From the NCBI GenBank assembly GCA_026004735.1, contig BPJS01000001.1, positions 2,465,641 through 2,529,640 of the forward strand: a DNA stretch of 64,000 nt. Reading direction: 5' to 3'. The DNA comes from Isosphaeraceae bacterium. GTDB taxonomy: Bacteria; Planctomycetota; Planctomycetia; Isosphaerales; Isosphaeraceae. How positions within the stretch are numbered: position 1 is the stretch's first letter; each line of letters starts with the position of its first letter. The notes below the pieces were generated by a model. It was given only the letters and a program-made list of their open reading frames with translations, did not search any database and was not told the DNA's origin. The position numbers and the translations under genes are program-made. Shown here piece after piece: positions 27,223 through 41,847 of this stretch.

Positions 27223-28273
27223 ACTCCCACTCCTCATCCTCCAGCTCCACCGACTCCAACCGCGGCCGAGCGTCCCATCGACCCTCCTCCGGCCGCACGA
27301 TCTGCACTCGCCGCCCATCGGCACGAAATGCTGGCGGACTGCCCGCGCAGCCGTCCACCAAATCCCGCGCCGTCCCCGACACACGGATCGGCGCGCTCTG
27401 GTTCTCTGGCTCCCACTCGACCGGCACAACCCGCAACGTCCAGTCGGGCCGTTGCGCCTCCCGCACCAGATAGGCCAGCCACACGCCCCCGCTTGGCCTT
27501 CGCCCCAGGACCGGAAACCGCGCCATCCAGCCCGCCTCTCCCTCGGTCAATCGTCCTCCATCGACCAACTCCGTCCCATCCTCACTCAACCGCAACCACC
27601 AGATCTCCTGCGTCGCCTGCCGCGGCCGGGCCCCCGGCCGCCGCACCGATGCCAGGTACAATCCCTCTCCGCCCATCCCATACGGCCGCCATAGGTCATG
27701 AATCTCGCCCACCTCCGGCGCACCCGCCGCCCGAACCACCGCAATCGGCTCCGGGTCCCTACCCCCCACCGCCAGCGGATGCCGCGATCCGGAGAACGCA
27801 TATCGATACAAGACCCCACCCGTTGAACAGAAGACAACCACATCCCCCCGCGCCTCCACCCAGCACGGCGGCCCTCCCGGCAACACCGACATCTCCACCC
27901 GATCCAACACGAAGCCGTCCGGATAACTGACCCGCGCCAGCCCCGACGCCCGATGGATTCGCGCGCTGCCCACCCCCTCCTTCTCAATCCAGCGCCCGAC
28001 CACCTGCCGCGTCCGCCAACCATCCTGCCACGGCGACATCGCGGCCACATCCAACCAGCCCCGACCTGCTCCAAACTCCACCAGCCGGCCCCGCTCCCCC
28101 TCCACAAACCAGACCGAACCCCCACCGCTTACCACCGGGGTCGGCGGCGTCAGCACGACCCGCCACTCGGCCTCCGGCGCCACCCAGTGCCCCACCGCAA
28201 ACGACAATCCCAGCACCAGCACCGAACCGTACAACAGCCAGCGAATCAGCTTCGTCGTCCATCCGTCCATCAT
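27170..28273 (-). CDS. Membrane-anchored protein of unknown function
   Basis: 367-residue protein I do not recognise. One transmembrane helix lies near the N-terminus (WLLYGSVLVLGLSFAVG, about residues 10-27), and the rest is Trp/Gly/Arg-rich with regularly spaced beta-like segments (VWFVEGERGRLVEF, GVWLAYLV), which could form a beta-propeller outside the membrane. The start is taken at the ATG at 28273, beginning MMDGWTT; an open frame extends 22 residues further. It is convergent with the kinase gene and overlaps its last 53 bases. The long frame and the hydrophobic anchor argue for a real gene. Confidence 0.6.
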   Translation of the reverse strand: MMDGWTTKLIRWLLYGSVLVLGLSFAVGHWVAPEAEWRVVLTPPTPVVSGGGSVWFVEGERGRLVEFGAGRGWLDVAAMSPWQDGWRTRQVVGRWIEKEGVGSARIHRASGLARVSYPDGFVLDRVEMSVLPGGPPCWVEARGDVVVFCSTGGVLYRYAFSGSRHPLAVGGRDPEPIAVVRAAGAPEVGEIHDLWRPYGMGGEGLYLASVRRPGARPRQATQEIWWLRLSEDGTELVDGGRLTEGEAGWMARFPVLGRRPSGGVWLAYLVREAQRPDWTLRVVPVEWEPENQSAPIRVSGTARDLVDGCAGSPPAFRADGRRVQIVRPEEGRWDARPRLESVELEDEEWESSRLARGLGVRPELPAF

Positions 28274-28699
28274 GCTTGACTGATGCGGCTGCGCCGGTCG
28301 TCTCTCACCGCTACACGCCGCAGATGCAGTCCCTCTCAATCAGGTTCCCGGGAGATCAACGGACAACACTTCTCGTTCTACCCCTTGAGCAACTCTTAGA
28401 CCCAAGCGCCTCGCCCCATCCTGCTTCCAGCGGCATCTGCTGTTGATTGTTTGACTTCGGTTCACGAAGTCCGCCCTCATGCGGGTCGCAAACCGGCCCG
28501 CTGTGCTCCCCACTTCTCGGCATCACCGCCGACCAGACGGGCAACCCCGCATTCCCCGCGCTTGAAGCTGCCTGCGGCCTGTCCCTAGAATACTAATCAA
28601 TTCATCGATCCGCGGCCCGACCCTACCGATCCGGCGACGCTGCCGCGGGCCGTTCTCGACGCGATCCGCTTCTCACGCCCACGCGAGGTTCGTCCGCGC
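28274..28699. other. Intergenic region before the MoxR operon
   Basis: No gene is seen. The stretch separates a divergent pair (the gene ending at 28273 on the - strand and moxR on the + strand). The only clear signal is a promoter-like pair at 28562-28591. Confidence 0.5.
28562..28591 (+). promoter_or_regulatory. Candidate sigma-70 promoter of the MoxR operon
   Basis: TTGAAG at 28562-28567 and TAGAAT at 28586-28591 with an 18-base spacer, about 110 bases before the MoxR start. Confidence 0.4.
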
Positions 28700-29722
<1,023 letters not shown>

Positions 29723-29827
29723 CCGTCCCTACCCCTGGCGCTGCCATCCTCGACGGCTCTCCTCCGCGGCCACCGAACCATATCAGGCTGCCCGTCGTCA
29801 CAATCTACAGAGGAGACCAACGCCCCC

Positions 29828-30727
29828 GTGCCCACCGCCGCCGAGAAATACCTCAAGCCCGAAGTCATCCGCCAGGTCTCCCGGCTTGACCTCCGGGCCA
29901 AGTTCATCGTCGAGGGCTTTCTCTCCGGCCTCCATGCCAGCCCCTTCCACGGCTTCTCCGTCGAATTCTCTGAACACCGCAAATACACCCCCGGCGACAA
30001 CATCGCCGACATCGATTGGAACGTCTATGCCAAGACCGACCGCTTTTACATCAAAAAGTTCGAAGCCGAAACCAATCTCACCGGCTACCTGCTGATGGAT
30101 CTGTCGGCCTCGATGGGCTACACCTACCGCCAGGACCTGACCAAATTTGAATACGGAATCAGCCTCGCCGCCGCCTTAGCCTACCTCATGATCCACCAGC
30201 AAGATCCGGTCGGTCTGATCGCCTTCGACGAGAAAATCACCCAGAGCCTCGCTCCCAAGAGTAAACGGTCCCAGATCGGGAACATTCTCTCGCTCTTGGC
30301 CCGACTGGCGCCCCGCGGGTCCACCGACGTTGCCCGCAGCCTCCACCAGATCGCCTCCATGATCCGCCACCGCAGCTTGCTGATGCTCTTCAGCGACCTG
30401 CTAGCCGACCCCGAGCCGATTCAGAAGGCCTTGCACCGCCTCCACCACGCCGGCCACGATGTCATCGTCTTCCACATCCTCGACGAGGCTGAGGCCACCT
30501 TCCCCTTCGACGGCCTGCTCGAGCTCGAGGACAATGAAACCCGCGAAACCCTCCGGGTCGACGCCCAGGGGGTCAAGGCCGACTACCTCGAGGAACTCGC
30601 CGCCTTCCAGGACGGTTTCCGCCGAGAATGCCACAAAGCCCGCATCGACTACGTCCCCCTCCACACCGGCATGCCCTTCGACAAAGCCCTCATGAGCTAT
30701 CTGCTCAACCGCCAGGCCCGCGCCTGA
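29828..30727 (+). CDS. DUF58 (VWA-like) domain protein
   Basis: 299-residue soluble protein of the DUF58 family. The segment EFSEHRKYTPGDNIADIDW is the family hallmark, and LLMDLSASMGY carries the metal-ion-dependent adhesion site (D-x-S-x-S). It is usually the direct partner of MoxR ATPases. The GTG start at 29828 is supported by an AGGAGA ribosome site 11 bases upstream. It is 105 bases after MoxR and 54 before the BatA-like gene. Confidence 0.93.
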   Translation: MPTAAEKYLKPEVIRQVSRLDLRAKFIVEGFLSGLHASPFHGFSVEFSEHRKYTPGDNIADIDWNVYAKTDRFYIKKFEAETNLTGYLLMDLSASMGYTYRQDLTKFEYGISLAAALAYLMIHQQDPVGLIAFDEKITQSLAPKSKRSQIGNILSLLARLAPRGSTDVARSLHQIASMIRHRSLLMLFSDLLADPEPIQKALHRLHHAGHDVIVFHILDEAEATFPFDGLLELEDNETRETLRVDAQGVKADYLEELAAFQDGFRRECHKARIDYVPLHTGMPFDKALMSYLLNRQARA

Positions 30728-30781
30728 TCGGCAGCCATTGACCCCGCCCCTTCCGTTCTTCCTCACAAACCCTCATCCGCC

Positions 30782-33028
30782 ATGGGCTCCCTCTTCCTTA
30801 ACACAAGCCTGGTCGCGGGTGTGGCTCTGGCCGCCATCCCGGTCGTCCTCCACCTCCTCTTAAAACAGACCCCCAAACACGTCGTCTTCCCCGCTCTTCG
30901 CTTGCTCCGCCACCGCCAGGAACGCACGACTCAGCGCCTCCGCATCAAAAACTGGCTGCTCCTGCTCGCCCGCATGGCCCTGCTGGCTCTGATGGCCCTG
31001 GCGCTGGCCCGCCCACGATTTGACGCCAAGGTGGCCGCCGGCGATGAAAACGTCGAATCGGCCATGGCGCTGGTCTTCGATACGAGCCTCTCGATGGCCT
31101 ACACCGAACAAGGACGCTCCCGCCTCGACGACGCCAAGACCCTCGCCGAACAACTCCTCCAGCGCACCCATACCGCCAGCGACGTCTACGTCCTCAATTC
31201 CGGGCGCCCAGCCGAGCCAGCCCGCCTCTCCCCGGCCGCCGCGCGGAGCCTGATCGCCACCCTCGAGATCGAACCGGCCAATCAGCCCCTCAACACCGCC
31301 ATATCCCTGGCCGCCCAAACCGTCGCCCAATCCGACAAGCCCCGCCGCGAAGTCTTCGTCCTGACCGACCTGACCCGCTCGGCCTGGAACCCTACCGAAA
31401 CCATCCGCCTCGACGCCCGCACCGATCGACCCGATTCTCCCGCCAACTCGGTCGCTCTCTACCTGCTCAACCTTGGCCCCCCCGACAACGCACGCTCCGA
31501 CGCCGCCATCACCCGCGTCGAACCGGCCAACTCCCTCGTCGGCCAGGACGAGCCGCTTCCCATCCGCGCCTTCGTCCGCGCCACGGGGCAGCCCGCCCGC
31601 CGCATCGCCGAGTTCTTCGTCGACGGCCAGAAACGTGACCAGAAAGCCATCACTGTTCCCGCTGGTTCCGAGGCGGAAATCCCCGTCTTCTCCCCACGCT
31701 TCGGTCCCGGTCTGCATCGCGTCGAAATCCGCCTCAGCGGAGAATCCGACCCCCTCCCCGCCAACGACGCTTATTTCCTCACCTTCGACGTCCACCCCGC
31801 CGTCAAGGTCCTCGTTCTCGCCGACAGCGCCCTCGACGCCCAGTACGTCGCCAACGCCATCGACCCCGAAATCCTCCGCAACCGCGACGACGCCCCTCGC
31901 CCGTACCACGTCGAGCTTCGCCTGACCGGCGAGCTAGACCTCGATCGCCTCCGCCGCGAGCTACCCGGCTTCGCCTCCGTCTTCCTGCTCAACGTCGAAC
32001 GACCGGCTCCCGCGCTCTGGCAAGCCCTCAGCGACTACCTTCGCCAGGGCGGAGGACTCGTCATTGGTGTGGGCGATCGCGTCGCCGCCGACCTCGACGC
32101 CTACAACGCCACCCCCGAGGCCCAGGCCCTGCTGCCCGCCTCCCTGGGCCGCCTCCGTTCCCACCCCGAGATGACCTTCGGCCGGCTCGACATCGGCTCC
32201 GCCCTGTTCGCGCCCTACGCCCAGGAGCTTGCCTCCGAGCTAGCCCGTGTGCCCATCTACAAATCCTTGCTCGCCACGCCGGTCGAAGGCGCCCGGGTGC
32301 TGCTCGCCTACGAGGACGACTCACCCGCCCTGATCGAGCGCCTGGTGACCAACCCCGAGGGCACGCCTGCCGGACGCGTCTTACTCTGGACCACCGCCCT
32401 GACCCGCGTCCCTCAGGTCAACGCCAGTTGGAATGAGTTCCCGATCGCCGACTGGAGCTTCTTCTATTTGATGAATCAGACCGTCCCCTACCTCGCCGGA
32501 CGAACCGAACTCCGCCTCCATGTCGAGGCCGGCGAGACCGTCACCCTCCCGCTCGACTCCTCCAGCCGCATCCTCGACATCTCCGCCCAACCCCCTGGAC
32601 GCACCCCACCGATCCGCCTCAGCGAGCCGGCCCCGGGGCGGCCCTTGTCGATCTCGACCCGTCTGGCGAGCCTCAAAGCCGACAACCTGCTCGGCTTCTG
32701 GTCGGTCACGCTCGCCCGCCAGAACGGCCAGGGCCAGATCCTCGGCTTCAGTGTCAACCCTCCGACCGCCGAGGCCGACTTGACCCAAATTGACCGCGCC
32801 TCGCTCGACGCCCTGCTGGGACCTGATCGCTACAAACTGGCCACCAACATCGACGACCTCAATCGCCAGGTCCAGGAAACGACCATCGGCCGCGAGGCTT
32901 TCCCCTGGCTGATGCTGCTGATCCTGCTTCTGGTCACCCTCGAAAACTTCCTGGCCAACCGCTTCTACCGAGATCGACCCCAAACCCCTGCGGCGACTCC
33001 GACCCGCGCCTTGGCCAGAGCCTCCTGA
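30782..33028 (+). CDS. BatA-like membrane protein with VWA domain
   Basis: 748 residues. The N-terminal double membrane anchor characteristic of BatA/aerotolerance-type proteins is visible: a first helix at about residues 8-26 (VAGVALAAIPVVLHLLL), then HVVFPALRLLR, then a second helix at about residues 57-75. A VWA domain follows; VFDTSLSMAY gives a D-x-S-x-S site. A C-terminal helix (FPWLMLLILLLVTL) near residues 700-720 re-enters the membrane. The middle looks like a long beta-rich periplasmic region. It is the third gene of the MoxR operon. Confidence 0.87.
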   Translation: MGSLFLNTSLVAGVALAAIPVVLHLLLKQTPKHVVFPALRLLRHRQERTTQRLRIKNWLLLLARMALLALMALALARPRFDAKVAAGDENVESAMALVFDTSLSMAYTEQGRSRLDDAKTLAEQLLQRTHTASDVYVLNSGRPAEPARLSPAAARSLIATLEIEPANQPLNTAISLAAQTVAQSDKPRREVFVLTDLTRSAWNPTETIRLDARTDRPDSPANSVALYLLNLGPPDNARSDAAITRVEPANSLVGQDEPLPIRAFVRATGQPARRIAEFFVDGQKRDQKAITVPAGSEAEIPVFSPRFGPGLHRVEIRLSGESDPLPANDAYFLTFDVHPAVKVLVLADSALDAQYVANAIDPEILRNRDDAPRPYHVELRLTGELDLDRLRRELPGFASVFLLNVERPAPALWQALSDYLRQGGGLVIGVGDRVAADLDAYNATPEAQALLPASLGRLRSHPEMTFGRLDIGSALFAPYAQELASELARVPIYKSLLATPVEGARVLLAYEDDSPALIERLVTNPEGTPAGRVLLWTTALTRVPQVNASWNEFPIADWSFFYLMNQTVPYLAGRTELRLHVEAGETVTLPLDSSSRILDISAQPPGRTPPIRLSEPAPGRPLSISTRLASLKADNLLGFWSVTLARQNGQGQILGFSVNPPTAEADLTQIDRASLDALLGPDRYKLATNIDDLNRQVQETTIGREAFPWLMLLILLLVTLENFLANRFYRDRPQTPAATPTRALARAS

Positions 33029-33090
33029 GCGATCTGGCTCGGGCTTCAACCGGCTCCAGTGATTACTGACCCTCGGCAACCAACAACCCA

Positions 33091-35283
33091 GTGACCCCCG
33101 CCTTCGACCCGATCCTGCCCTGGCCTGTCGTTGCCGTCCTCGCGGCCCTGATCGTCGCGCTGACGCTGCTGGCCTACCGCACGCGACTCGGCTCGGCCCA
33201 GGGCCGCTGGCCCTGGATCGCCGTCGGCTTGCGGTTGGCGGCCCTGGCGCTGGTCGTCTTCGCCGCGACCCGACCCGCCTTGCTCGTTCTCCGCAAGATC
33301 AAACCCTCGGCCACCGTCGTCTTTCTGACCGATACCAGCTCCAGCATGAACCTAGGCGGTGAGGCCGGCGGCCTGACCCGGATCGCTGCGGCTCGACGCA
33401 CCCTCGACGAAGCCATCCAGACCCTCGAGTCGATCGGGACCGACCTGACTGCGCGCTCACTGGCCTTCGACGCCGAGGTCCGCGAGGCTTCGCCCGATCA
33501 GCTCACCGATGCCAAAGGCCGCCTGACAGCCATCGGCACCGCCCTCGACGAAGCCCTGAAGCGCTACGCCGCTAGCAATATCCTCCGCGTTGTCCTCCTC
33601 TCCGACGGCGCCTCCAACGCTGGTCCCGACCCCACGCTGATCGCCGAAACCCTCGGTAACCAAGGCATCCCGATTATCGCCGTCGGCTTCGGCTCCGAGG
33701 CGGCCGGCCCCGAAAACCGCGATATCGCTGTCCGCGACCTCGAAGCCGGTCCGATCGTCTACGCCAAAACCCAGCTCGAGGTCTTTGCCAAACTCGACGT
33801 TCGCGGTTTCCCCGGACGGACCCTCCAGGCCGAACTCCGCGTCGAAGGCCAGGCCGAACCGGTCGCCCGAGCCTCGCTCAAAGTCCCCGATCGGGGCACC
33901 GAACTCAACCTCCGCGGCCTCAAGTGGACCCCGCAAAACCCTGGCGAAACCAAAATCACCCTCAGCGTCAAACCGCTCGACGGCGAACTGCTCGCCTCCA
34001 ACAACGAGTCGAGCACCTTCGTCACCGTCCTCAAAGGCGGCATCTCCGTCCTCTACCTCGCTGGCCAAGGCTCCCCCTGGGAACGCAAATTCGCCGCACG
34101 CGCCGTCCGCTCCTCAGAAAAAATCCAGCTCGACGAAATCGTGCTCTTCGAACCGGCCGGCCCCGAACTCGACGCCGAACTCCAACCCGGCAAATACGAC
34201 GTCTTCATTCTCGGCGACCTCCCGGCTCACTTCCTTTCCTCGGCCCAGAAACGCCTGATCGCCGACGCCGTCCGCCAAGGCGCCGGACTGATGATGCTTG
34301 GCGGACGCAACTCCTTCGGAGACGGCGGCTGGGCCGGCACCGACATTGCCGAAATCCTCCCGGTCGACATCCACCCCGGCGACGGCCAGATCGAGCCGCC
34401 CAACGGCGGCCTCAAGGTCATCCCGAACCCTCTCGGCCTCGACAGCTACGTCCTCAGGATCGGCCCCGATCGCTCAGCCTCCGCCGCCCTCTGGGACAGC
34501 CTGCCTCCTCTGGCCGGCATCAACCGCCTCCAACCCAAAATCGCCGCCCGACTCTGGGCCGTCACCCCCCAAGGCGACCCCGTCGTCGCCGCGCTCGAGT
34601 TCGGCCGCGGCCGCTCCCTGGCCTTTGCCGGCGAAACCTGGCCCTGGTATCGCGCCAGCGACCAGGCCCGCCTCGGCCACCTCAACTTCTGGCGCAACGC
34701 CATCCTCTGGCTCGCCCACAAAGAGGACGAAGGGGAAAACCAGGTCCGCCTCGAACTCGACCGCCGCCGCGTCGCCCTCGGTCAGAAACTTGACCTGACC
34801 GCCTCCGCCCGCGACCCCAAAGGCCAGCCCCTGACCGGCGTCGAATATCGCGCCACCATCACCCGCCTCGCCCCCGACGCCGAACCGGCCACCATCCCCC
34901 TCACCCCCACCGTCGACGCCGCCCGCGGCGCCTTCCTCGCCACCGGCGAACCAGGCGAATACCGCGCCGAGGTCACCGCCACCCGCGACGGCGAAACCAT
35001 CGGCTCCGCCTCCGCACGCTTTCTCGTCTACGACGACGACCGCGAACTCCGCCGCACTGCCGCTGACCTCACCCTCCTCGAGTCCCTCGCCCAGGCCTCC
35101 AACGGCCTCTTCATCACCCCCGAACAACTCAACGACACCCTCAAAAAACTCCCCGACGAACTCGTCGCCGACTACGAGACTCAACGCGAAATACGCCTCT
35201 GGGACAACTGGCCCTTCCTCCTCCTCTTCACCACCCTGATCTCGGCCGAGTGGTTTCTCCGCAAACGCCACGGCTGGCCCTGA
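33091..35283 (+). CDS. VWA domain membrane protein with glutamine-amidotransferase-like domain
   Basis: 730 residues starting at GTG. Two transmembrane helices lie at about residues 8-26 and 41-60, and a third near the C-terminus (WPFLLLFTTLISAEWFL). The VWA metal site is D81-x-S83-x-S85 in LTDTSSSMN. A region near residues 375-425 (QGAGLMMLGGRNSFGDGGW) is typical of the GATase-1-like domain fused to these VWA proteins. It terminates the MoxR-DUF58-VWA operon, 62 bases after the preceding gene. The operon's job (envelope protein quality control or assembly) is inferred from other MoxR systems. Confidence 0.88.
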   Translation: MTPAFDPILPWPVVAVLAALIVALTLLAYRTRLGSAQGRWPWIAVGLRLAALALVVFAATRPALLVLRKIKPSATVVFLTDTSSSMNLGGEAGGLTRIAAARRTLDEAIQTLESIGTDLTARSLAFDAEVREASPDQLTDAKGRLTAIGTALDEALKRYAASNILRVVLLSDGASNAGPDPTLIAETLGNQGIPIIAVGFGSEAAGPENRDIAVRDLEAGPIVYAKTQLEVFAKLDVRGFPGRTLQAELRVEGQAEPVARASLKVPDRGTELNLRGLKWTPQNPGETKITLSVKPLDGELLASNNESSTFVTVLKGGISVLYLAGQGSPWERKFAARAVRSSEKIQLDEIVLFEPAGPELDAELQPGKYDVFILGDLPAHFLSSAQKRLIADAVRQGAGLMMLGGRNSFGDGGWAGTDIAEILPVDIHPGDGQIEPPNGGLKVIPNPLGLDSYVLRIGPDRSASAALWDSLPPLAGINRLQPKIAARLWAVTPQGDPVVAALEFGRGRSLAFAGETWPWYRASDQARLGHLNFWRNAILWLAHKEDEGENQVRLELDRRRVALGQKLDLTASARDPKGQPLTGVEYRATITRLAPDAEPATIPLTPTVDAARGAFLATGEPGEYRAEVTATRDGETIGSASARFLVYDDDRELRRTAADLTLLESLAQASNGLFITPEQLNDTLKKLPDELVADYETQREIRLWDNWPFLLLFTTLISAEWFLRKRHGWP

Positions 35284-35334
35284 TTCCCTCACCCCCTCCC
35301 AACTCCCGCGCTCGCGGATCCCCTCCCGAACGAC

Positions 35335-38411
<3,077 letters not shown>

Positions 38412-39893
38412 TCAAAGCCCTTCGACGACCACCTCCCGCTCCTCGTCCAGCCCGCTCCGCACCGTCAGCTTCACGGGCTTGCCGGCTCGGTCGGCAACCG
38501 CTCCCCGAAATTCCGCAGGCGTCGCCACCGGCTTCCCATCCACGGCCGCGATCACATCACCCCGAGCCAGACCAGCCGCATCGGCCGGCGAACCCGGCGC
38601 CACCTCGATCACGCCCACCCCCCCTCGGGTCATCAACTCCAACGTCTCTTCCGTATTCTGCGTCGTACTGGCCAGAACACTCGAAAAGTCGATCCGCGCA
38701 CCGCGCCACGGCTCCGGCCGCACCGTCGCAATCACCTCGCCGGCCACCGGATACTTCGACATCACCACCCGCCGCTCGACCACCTGGCCCTGATGCAAGA
38801 CCTTCAGCGTCACGGTGGCGCCGGCCGGAACCTCCGCCAAGGCCAGGGGCAACGCACTCTCGTCATCAGCCAGCTCGCGATCGCCCACCGCCAGGATGCG
38901 ATCCCCTGGCGCCAGCTCCGCCTTCCAGGCCAGCGTTCCCTCCCTTACCCGCCCCACGACGTTGGCCCCCGGCCCCAGACTGATTCCGATAAATCCATAC
39001 TCAACTTCTTCCCCTTTGATCAACGATGCCACCGCCCGCCGGCCCCGTGCATCGAGCGGAATCGCATAACCGGCCGCCGCATCAAACCCACTGGCGCTGG
39101 CCTCCGAAGAGGTGATTCCCACCAGCTCCCCCTTGAGTGTGACGACAGCCCCGCCGCTCATCCCCAGATTCAGCCGATTGTCTAACTGCAAGAGCGTCGG
39201 CTGGAACTGGAAGAACTGGCGGATATTGGGATTGTCCCCCCGCGGCGGCTCGATCCGTCGGGCCACGTTGGCCAAAATCCCGAAGCTCGCCGTCGCCTTG
39301 CCATCCCGCGCCGCGTTGTACGGGTTGCCCAGCGTCACCAGAAACGACCCCGGCCGGAGCCGCTCGGCCGTCCCAATCGTCAACGGCACCAGCGGCTCAG
39401 GCATGTTCGAACCGGCCCGCGGCACAATCACGGCCAGGTCGGTTCGAGGGTCCGCCGCGATGATCTCGGCGTCAAACTCCGCCCGCTCGGACCGCACCCG
39501 CAACCGCCGCGCTCCCCGAACTAGATGATACGCCGTCAAAATCTCCCCCTGCGACCCGATCACCACCCCCGACCCCGACTCCCCAGGGACCGCGTAAAAC
39601 TCCGGCGCCGCCTCGTTTGGAAATCCCGGCCGCACCTCCGGCATCCCCAGCCCGATCCCAATGCCCCGATCCAACTCCGGGTCCGGCTCAACCGGCATCC
39701 CCCGCACCGCTCGCGTCACACCATCGGCGCTGCGAATCCGCGTGATGGCCACCACCGACGGCCGCGCACGCTCAATCGCCCCAATCACCGCCGACTCCAA
39801 CGCCTCGACCAGCTCCGACGGCTCATCCGCCAGGGCAGGGGGGGCCACCACCGCGGCGATCACTCCCGCCACAAACCACGCCATAAACGCCAT
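38412..39893 (-). CDS. Exported trypsin-like serine protease with two PDZ domains (HtrA-like)
   Basis: 493 residues. A signal peptide (FVAGVIAAVVAPPALA) directs it to the periplasm. The trypsin-like triad is intact: H123 in LTAYHLVRG, D152 in RTDLAVI and S246 in LGMSGGAV (Met replaces the common Asn before Ser). Two PDZ domains follow, at about residues 300-375 (GFIGISLG to VTLKVLHQG) and 405-490 (GVGVIEVAPGSPADAAGL). This matches DegP/DegQ-type proteases that handle misfolded envelope proteins. The start at 39893 is chosen because the signal peptide begins there; the open frame runs 30 residues further upstream. It lies between alaS and recA on the same strand. Confidence 0.9.
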   Translation of the reverse strand: MAFMAWFVAGVIAAVVAPPALADEPSELVEALESAVIGAIERARPSVVAITRIRSADGVTRAVRGMPVEPDPELDRGIGIGLGMPEVRPGFPNEAAPEFYAVPGESGSGVVIGSQGEILTAYHLVRGARRLRVRSERAEFDAEIIAADPRTDLAVIVPRAGSNMPEPLVPLTIGTAERLRPGSFLVTLGNPYNAARDGKATASFGILANVARRIEPPRGDNPNIRQFFQFQPTLLQLDNRLNLGMSGGAVVTLKGELVGITSSEASASGFDAAAGYAIPLDARGRRAVASLIKGEEVEYGFIGISLGPGANVVGRVREGTLAWKAELAPGDRILAVGDRELADDESALPLALAEVPAGATVTLKVLHQGQVVERRVVMSKYPVAGEVIATVRPEPWRGARIDFSSVLASTTQNTEETLELMTRGGVGVIEVAPGSPADAAGLARGDVIAAVDGKPVATPAEFRGAVADRAGKPVKLTVRSGLDEEREVVVEGL

Positions 39894-40045
39894 TTCCCGC
39901 CCAGCCGGCACCAGATCCTCGGGCGTTCGGGGACCCAGCCCCGTTCCGCTGGGACCACCCCAGCAGCCCTCTCGCCCACCCATTCATCTTGACCGGCCGT
40001 CCGCCGCCGCGACAACCCCACCACCTCGCCGCACGGACGGCTCGC

Positions 40046-41110
40046 TCACTCGTCCCCACTCCGGTCCGTGACCGACGACATCAGCACCCCGTCACCTTGA
40101 AGTCCCACAATACGCCGCTCCAGTTCCTCGGCCACTTCCCGATTCTCGCGCAAAAACCCTTTGGCATTCTCTCGACCTTGACCAAGCCTCAGATCCCCAT
40201 AACTAAACCACGACCCGCTCTTCTCCACGAGCTTCGATGCCAAAGCCAGATCCAGCAGATCCCCCTCCCGACTGATCCCGCTCGAATACATCATGTCAAA
40301 CTCACAGACCCGAAACGGCGGCGCCACCTTGTTCTTGACCACCTTCACCCGCACCCGCGACCCCACCACCTCATCCCCTTCCTTCACCGGCCCGATCCGC
40401 CGCACATCCATCCGAATCGACGCATAAAACTTCAGCGCCCGCCCACCCGGCGTCGTCTCCGGACTCCCATACATCACCCCGATCTTCTCTCGGATCTGAT
40501 TGATAAACACCAAAACACTCTTCGACCGCGAAACCCCCCCGGTCAACTTACGCAACGCCTGGCTCATCAGCCGCGCCTGCACCCCCACAAAACTATCCCC
40601 AATTTCCCCCTCCAACTCCGCCTTCGGAACCAGCGCCGCCACCGAGTCGATCACGATGATGTCCACCGCGTTCGAGTGGACCAGCATCTCGGCAATCTGC
40701 AACGCCTCCTCGGCACTGCCAGGCTGGCTCACCAGCAGCGTCTCGATATTCACCCCAATCTTCTTGCACCAGGTCGGGTCAAGCGCATGCTCGGCGTCAA
40801 TAAACGCCGCCACGCCCCCCAGCCGCTGGGCATTGGCCACCGCCTGCAACGCCAGCGTCGTCTTGCCGCTCGACTCCGGCCCAAACAACTCGACGATCCG
40901 ACCCCGCGGCAACCCCATCCCCCCCAGCGCCAGATCCAACGACAACGCCCCCGTCGAAATCCCCTCCACCGTCAACGCCTGGCTCTCCCCCAGCTTCATG
41001 ATCGCGCCCGCACCAAAGGTCTTCTCAATCTGCGTCAGCGCATGATCCAACGCCCGATCCTCAGCCGACGCACCCTTCGCGCCCCCATTGGCACTCTGCT
41101 TCCGCGCCAC
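40046..41110 (-). CDS. recA: Recombinase RecA
   Basis: 354-residue RecA, which coats single-stranded DNA and drives strand exchange and repair. The Walker A motif is GPESSGKTT, and the conserved motifs [38 protein letters not shown] and [10 protein letters not shown] are all present. The GTG start at 41110 has a GAGGAGGG ribosome site 8 bases upstream (41119-41126, read on the - strand). The C-terminus ends in an acidic tail (RSGDE), as usual. No SOS box could be identified with confidence in the 128 bases to thpR. Confidence 0.98.
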   Translation of the reverse strand: MARKQSANGGAKGASAEDRALDHALTQIEKTFGAGAIMKLGESQALTVEGISTGALSLDLALGGMGLPRGRIVELFGPESSGKTTLALQAVANAQRLGGVAAFIDAEHALDPTWCKKIGVNIETLLVSQPGSAEEALQIAEMLVHSNAVDIIVIDSVAALVPKAELEGEIGDSFVGVQARLMSQALRKLTGGVSRSKSVLVFINQIREKIGVMYGSPETTPGGRALKFYASIRMDVRRIGPVKEGDEVVGSRVRVKVVKNKVAPPFRVCEFDMMYSSGISREGDLLDLALASKLVEKSGSWFSYGDLRLGQGRENAKGFLRENREVAEELERRIVGLQGDGVLMSSVTDRSGDE

Positions 41111-41238
41111 GTCCGCGCCCTCCTCAACACCTGCGGGATCCTAAACAAACGATCACCAATCGTAGGTCCACTGCCTCGGCCCGTCAACCCAGGCCTCGGC
41201 TCGTCAGCCGCTGGCCCGATCCCGTTCTTCAGCAATCA

Positions 41239-41847
41239 CTACGGCAGCCTATCAGAACCCTCCTCTGGCTGAAACCAGCCACCTGATTCTGATCCCAACC
41301 GCCACGTCCCCAAGCGCTGATAGACAGGACCGCTGGCCTTCAGCTCAGATGCGAACACCACCACTTCGCCCACCTCGACCGCGCCGCCCGACCAGTCTCG
41401 ATACTTGTCCACGACCACCGTCAGATCCACGCTACGCCCGGGCCGTAACCGCGCGAGCGTGACGTGGGGATGAAACGCCTCGTCCGCCCGGTAACCGACC
41501 CGCGCACAGGCCGCTGCCACGTCGTCTCGCAACGCCAGCAGACGCGGCAGCGCCGCACCGCTTAGGCCCGCCCACAGCACCCGCGCCCGCCGCGGATTCG
41601 GAAACGCTCCCAGACCCTTCAACTCCAACGCGAAGGGCAGGGGGGTCCGAACCGCCTCTCCCACCGCGGCGATCAGCCCGTCGAGATCCGTCTCCGCGAC
41701 GTCCCCCAAGAACGCCAGCGTGAGATGATACCGCGACGGCTCCACCCACCGCGCCCCGGCCACCAGACTCCGCAACACCCCAATCTGACGTTCAAGCTCG
41801 ACCCGCACCGAATCGGCCAGCGTTATCCCCAAAAACGTCCGGATCAT
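41239..41847 (-). CDS. thpR: RNA 2',3'-cyclic phosphodiesterase
   Basis: 202 residues, normal for the 2H phosphoesterase ThpR/LigT family, which opens 2',3'-cyclic phosphates on RNA ends. Both HxTx catalytic motifs are visible: YHLTLAFLG near residue 40 and FHPHVTLARLR near residue 125. The start at 41847 forms an ATGA overlap with the stop of aat, which indicates translational coupling; the open frame reaches 13 residues further upstream. Confidence 0.92.
   Translation of the reverse strand: MIRTFLGITLADSVRVELERQIGVLRSLVAGARWVEPSRYHLTLAFLGDVAETDLDGLIAAVGEAVRTPLPFALELKGLGAFPNPRRARVLWAGLSGAALPRLLALRDDVAAACARVGYRADEAFHPHVTLARLRPGRSVDLTVVVDKYRDWSGGAVEVGEVVVFASELKASGPVYQRLGTWRLGSESGGWFQPEEGSDRLP

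Noticed and set aside
39989..41272. 427-codon + strand frame opposite recA
   Set aside because: Arg/His/Pro-rich translation without motifs; it mirrors the unmistakable recA coding strand.
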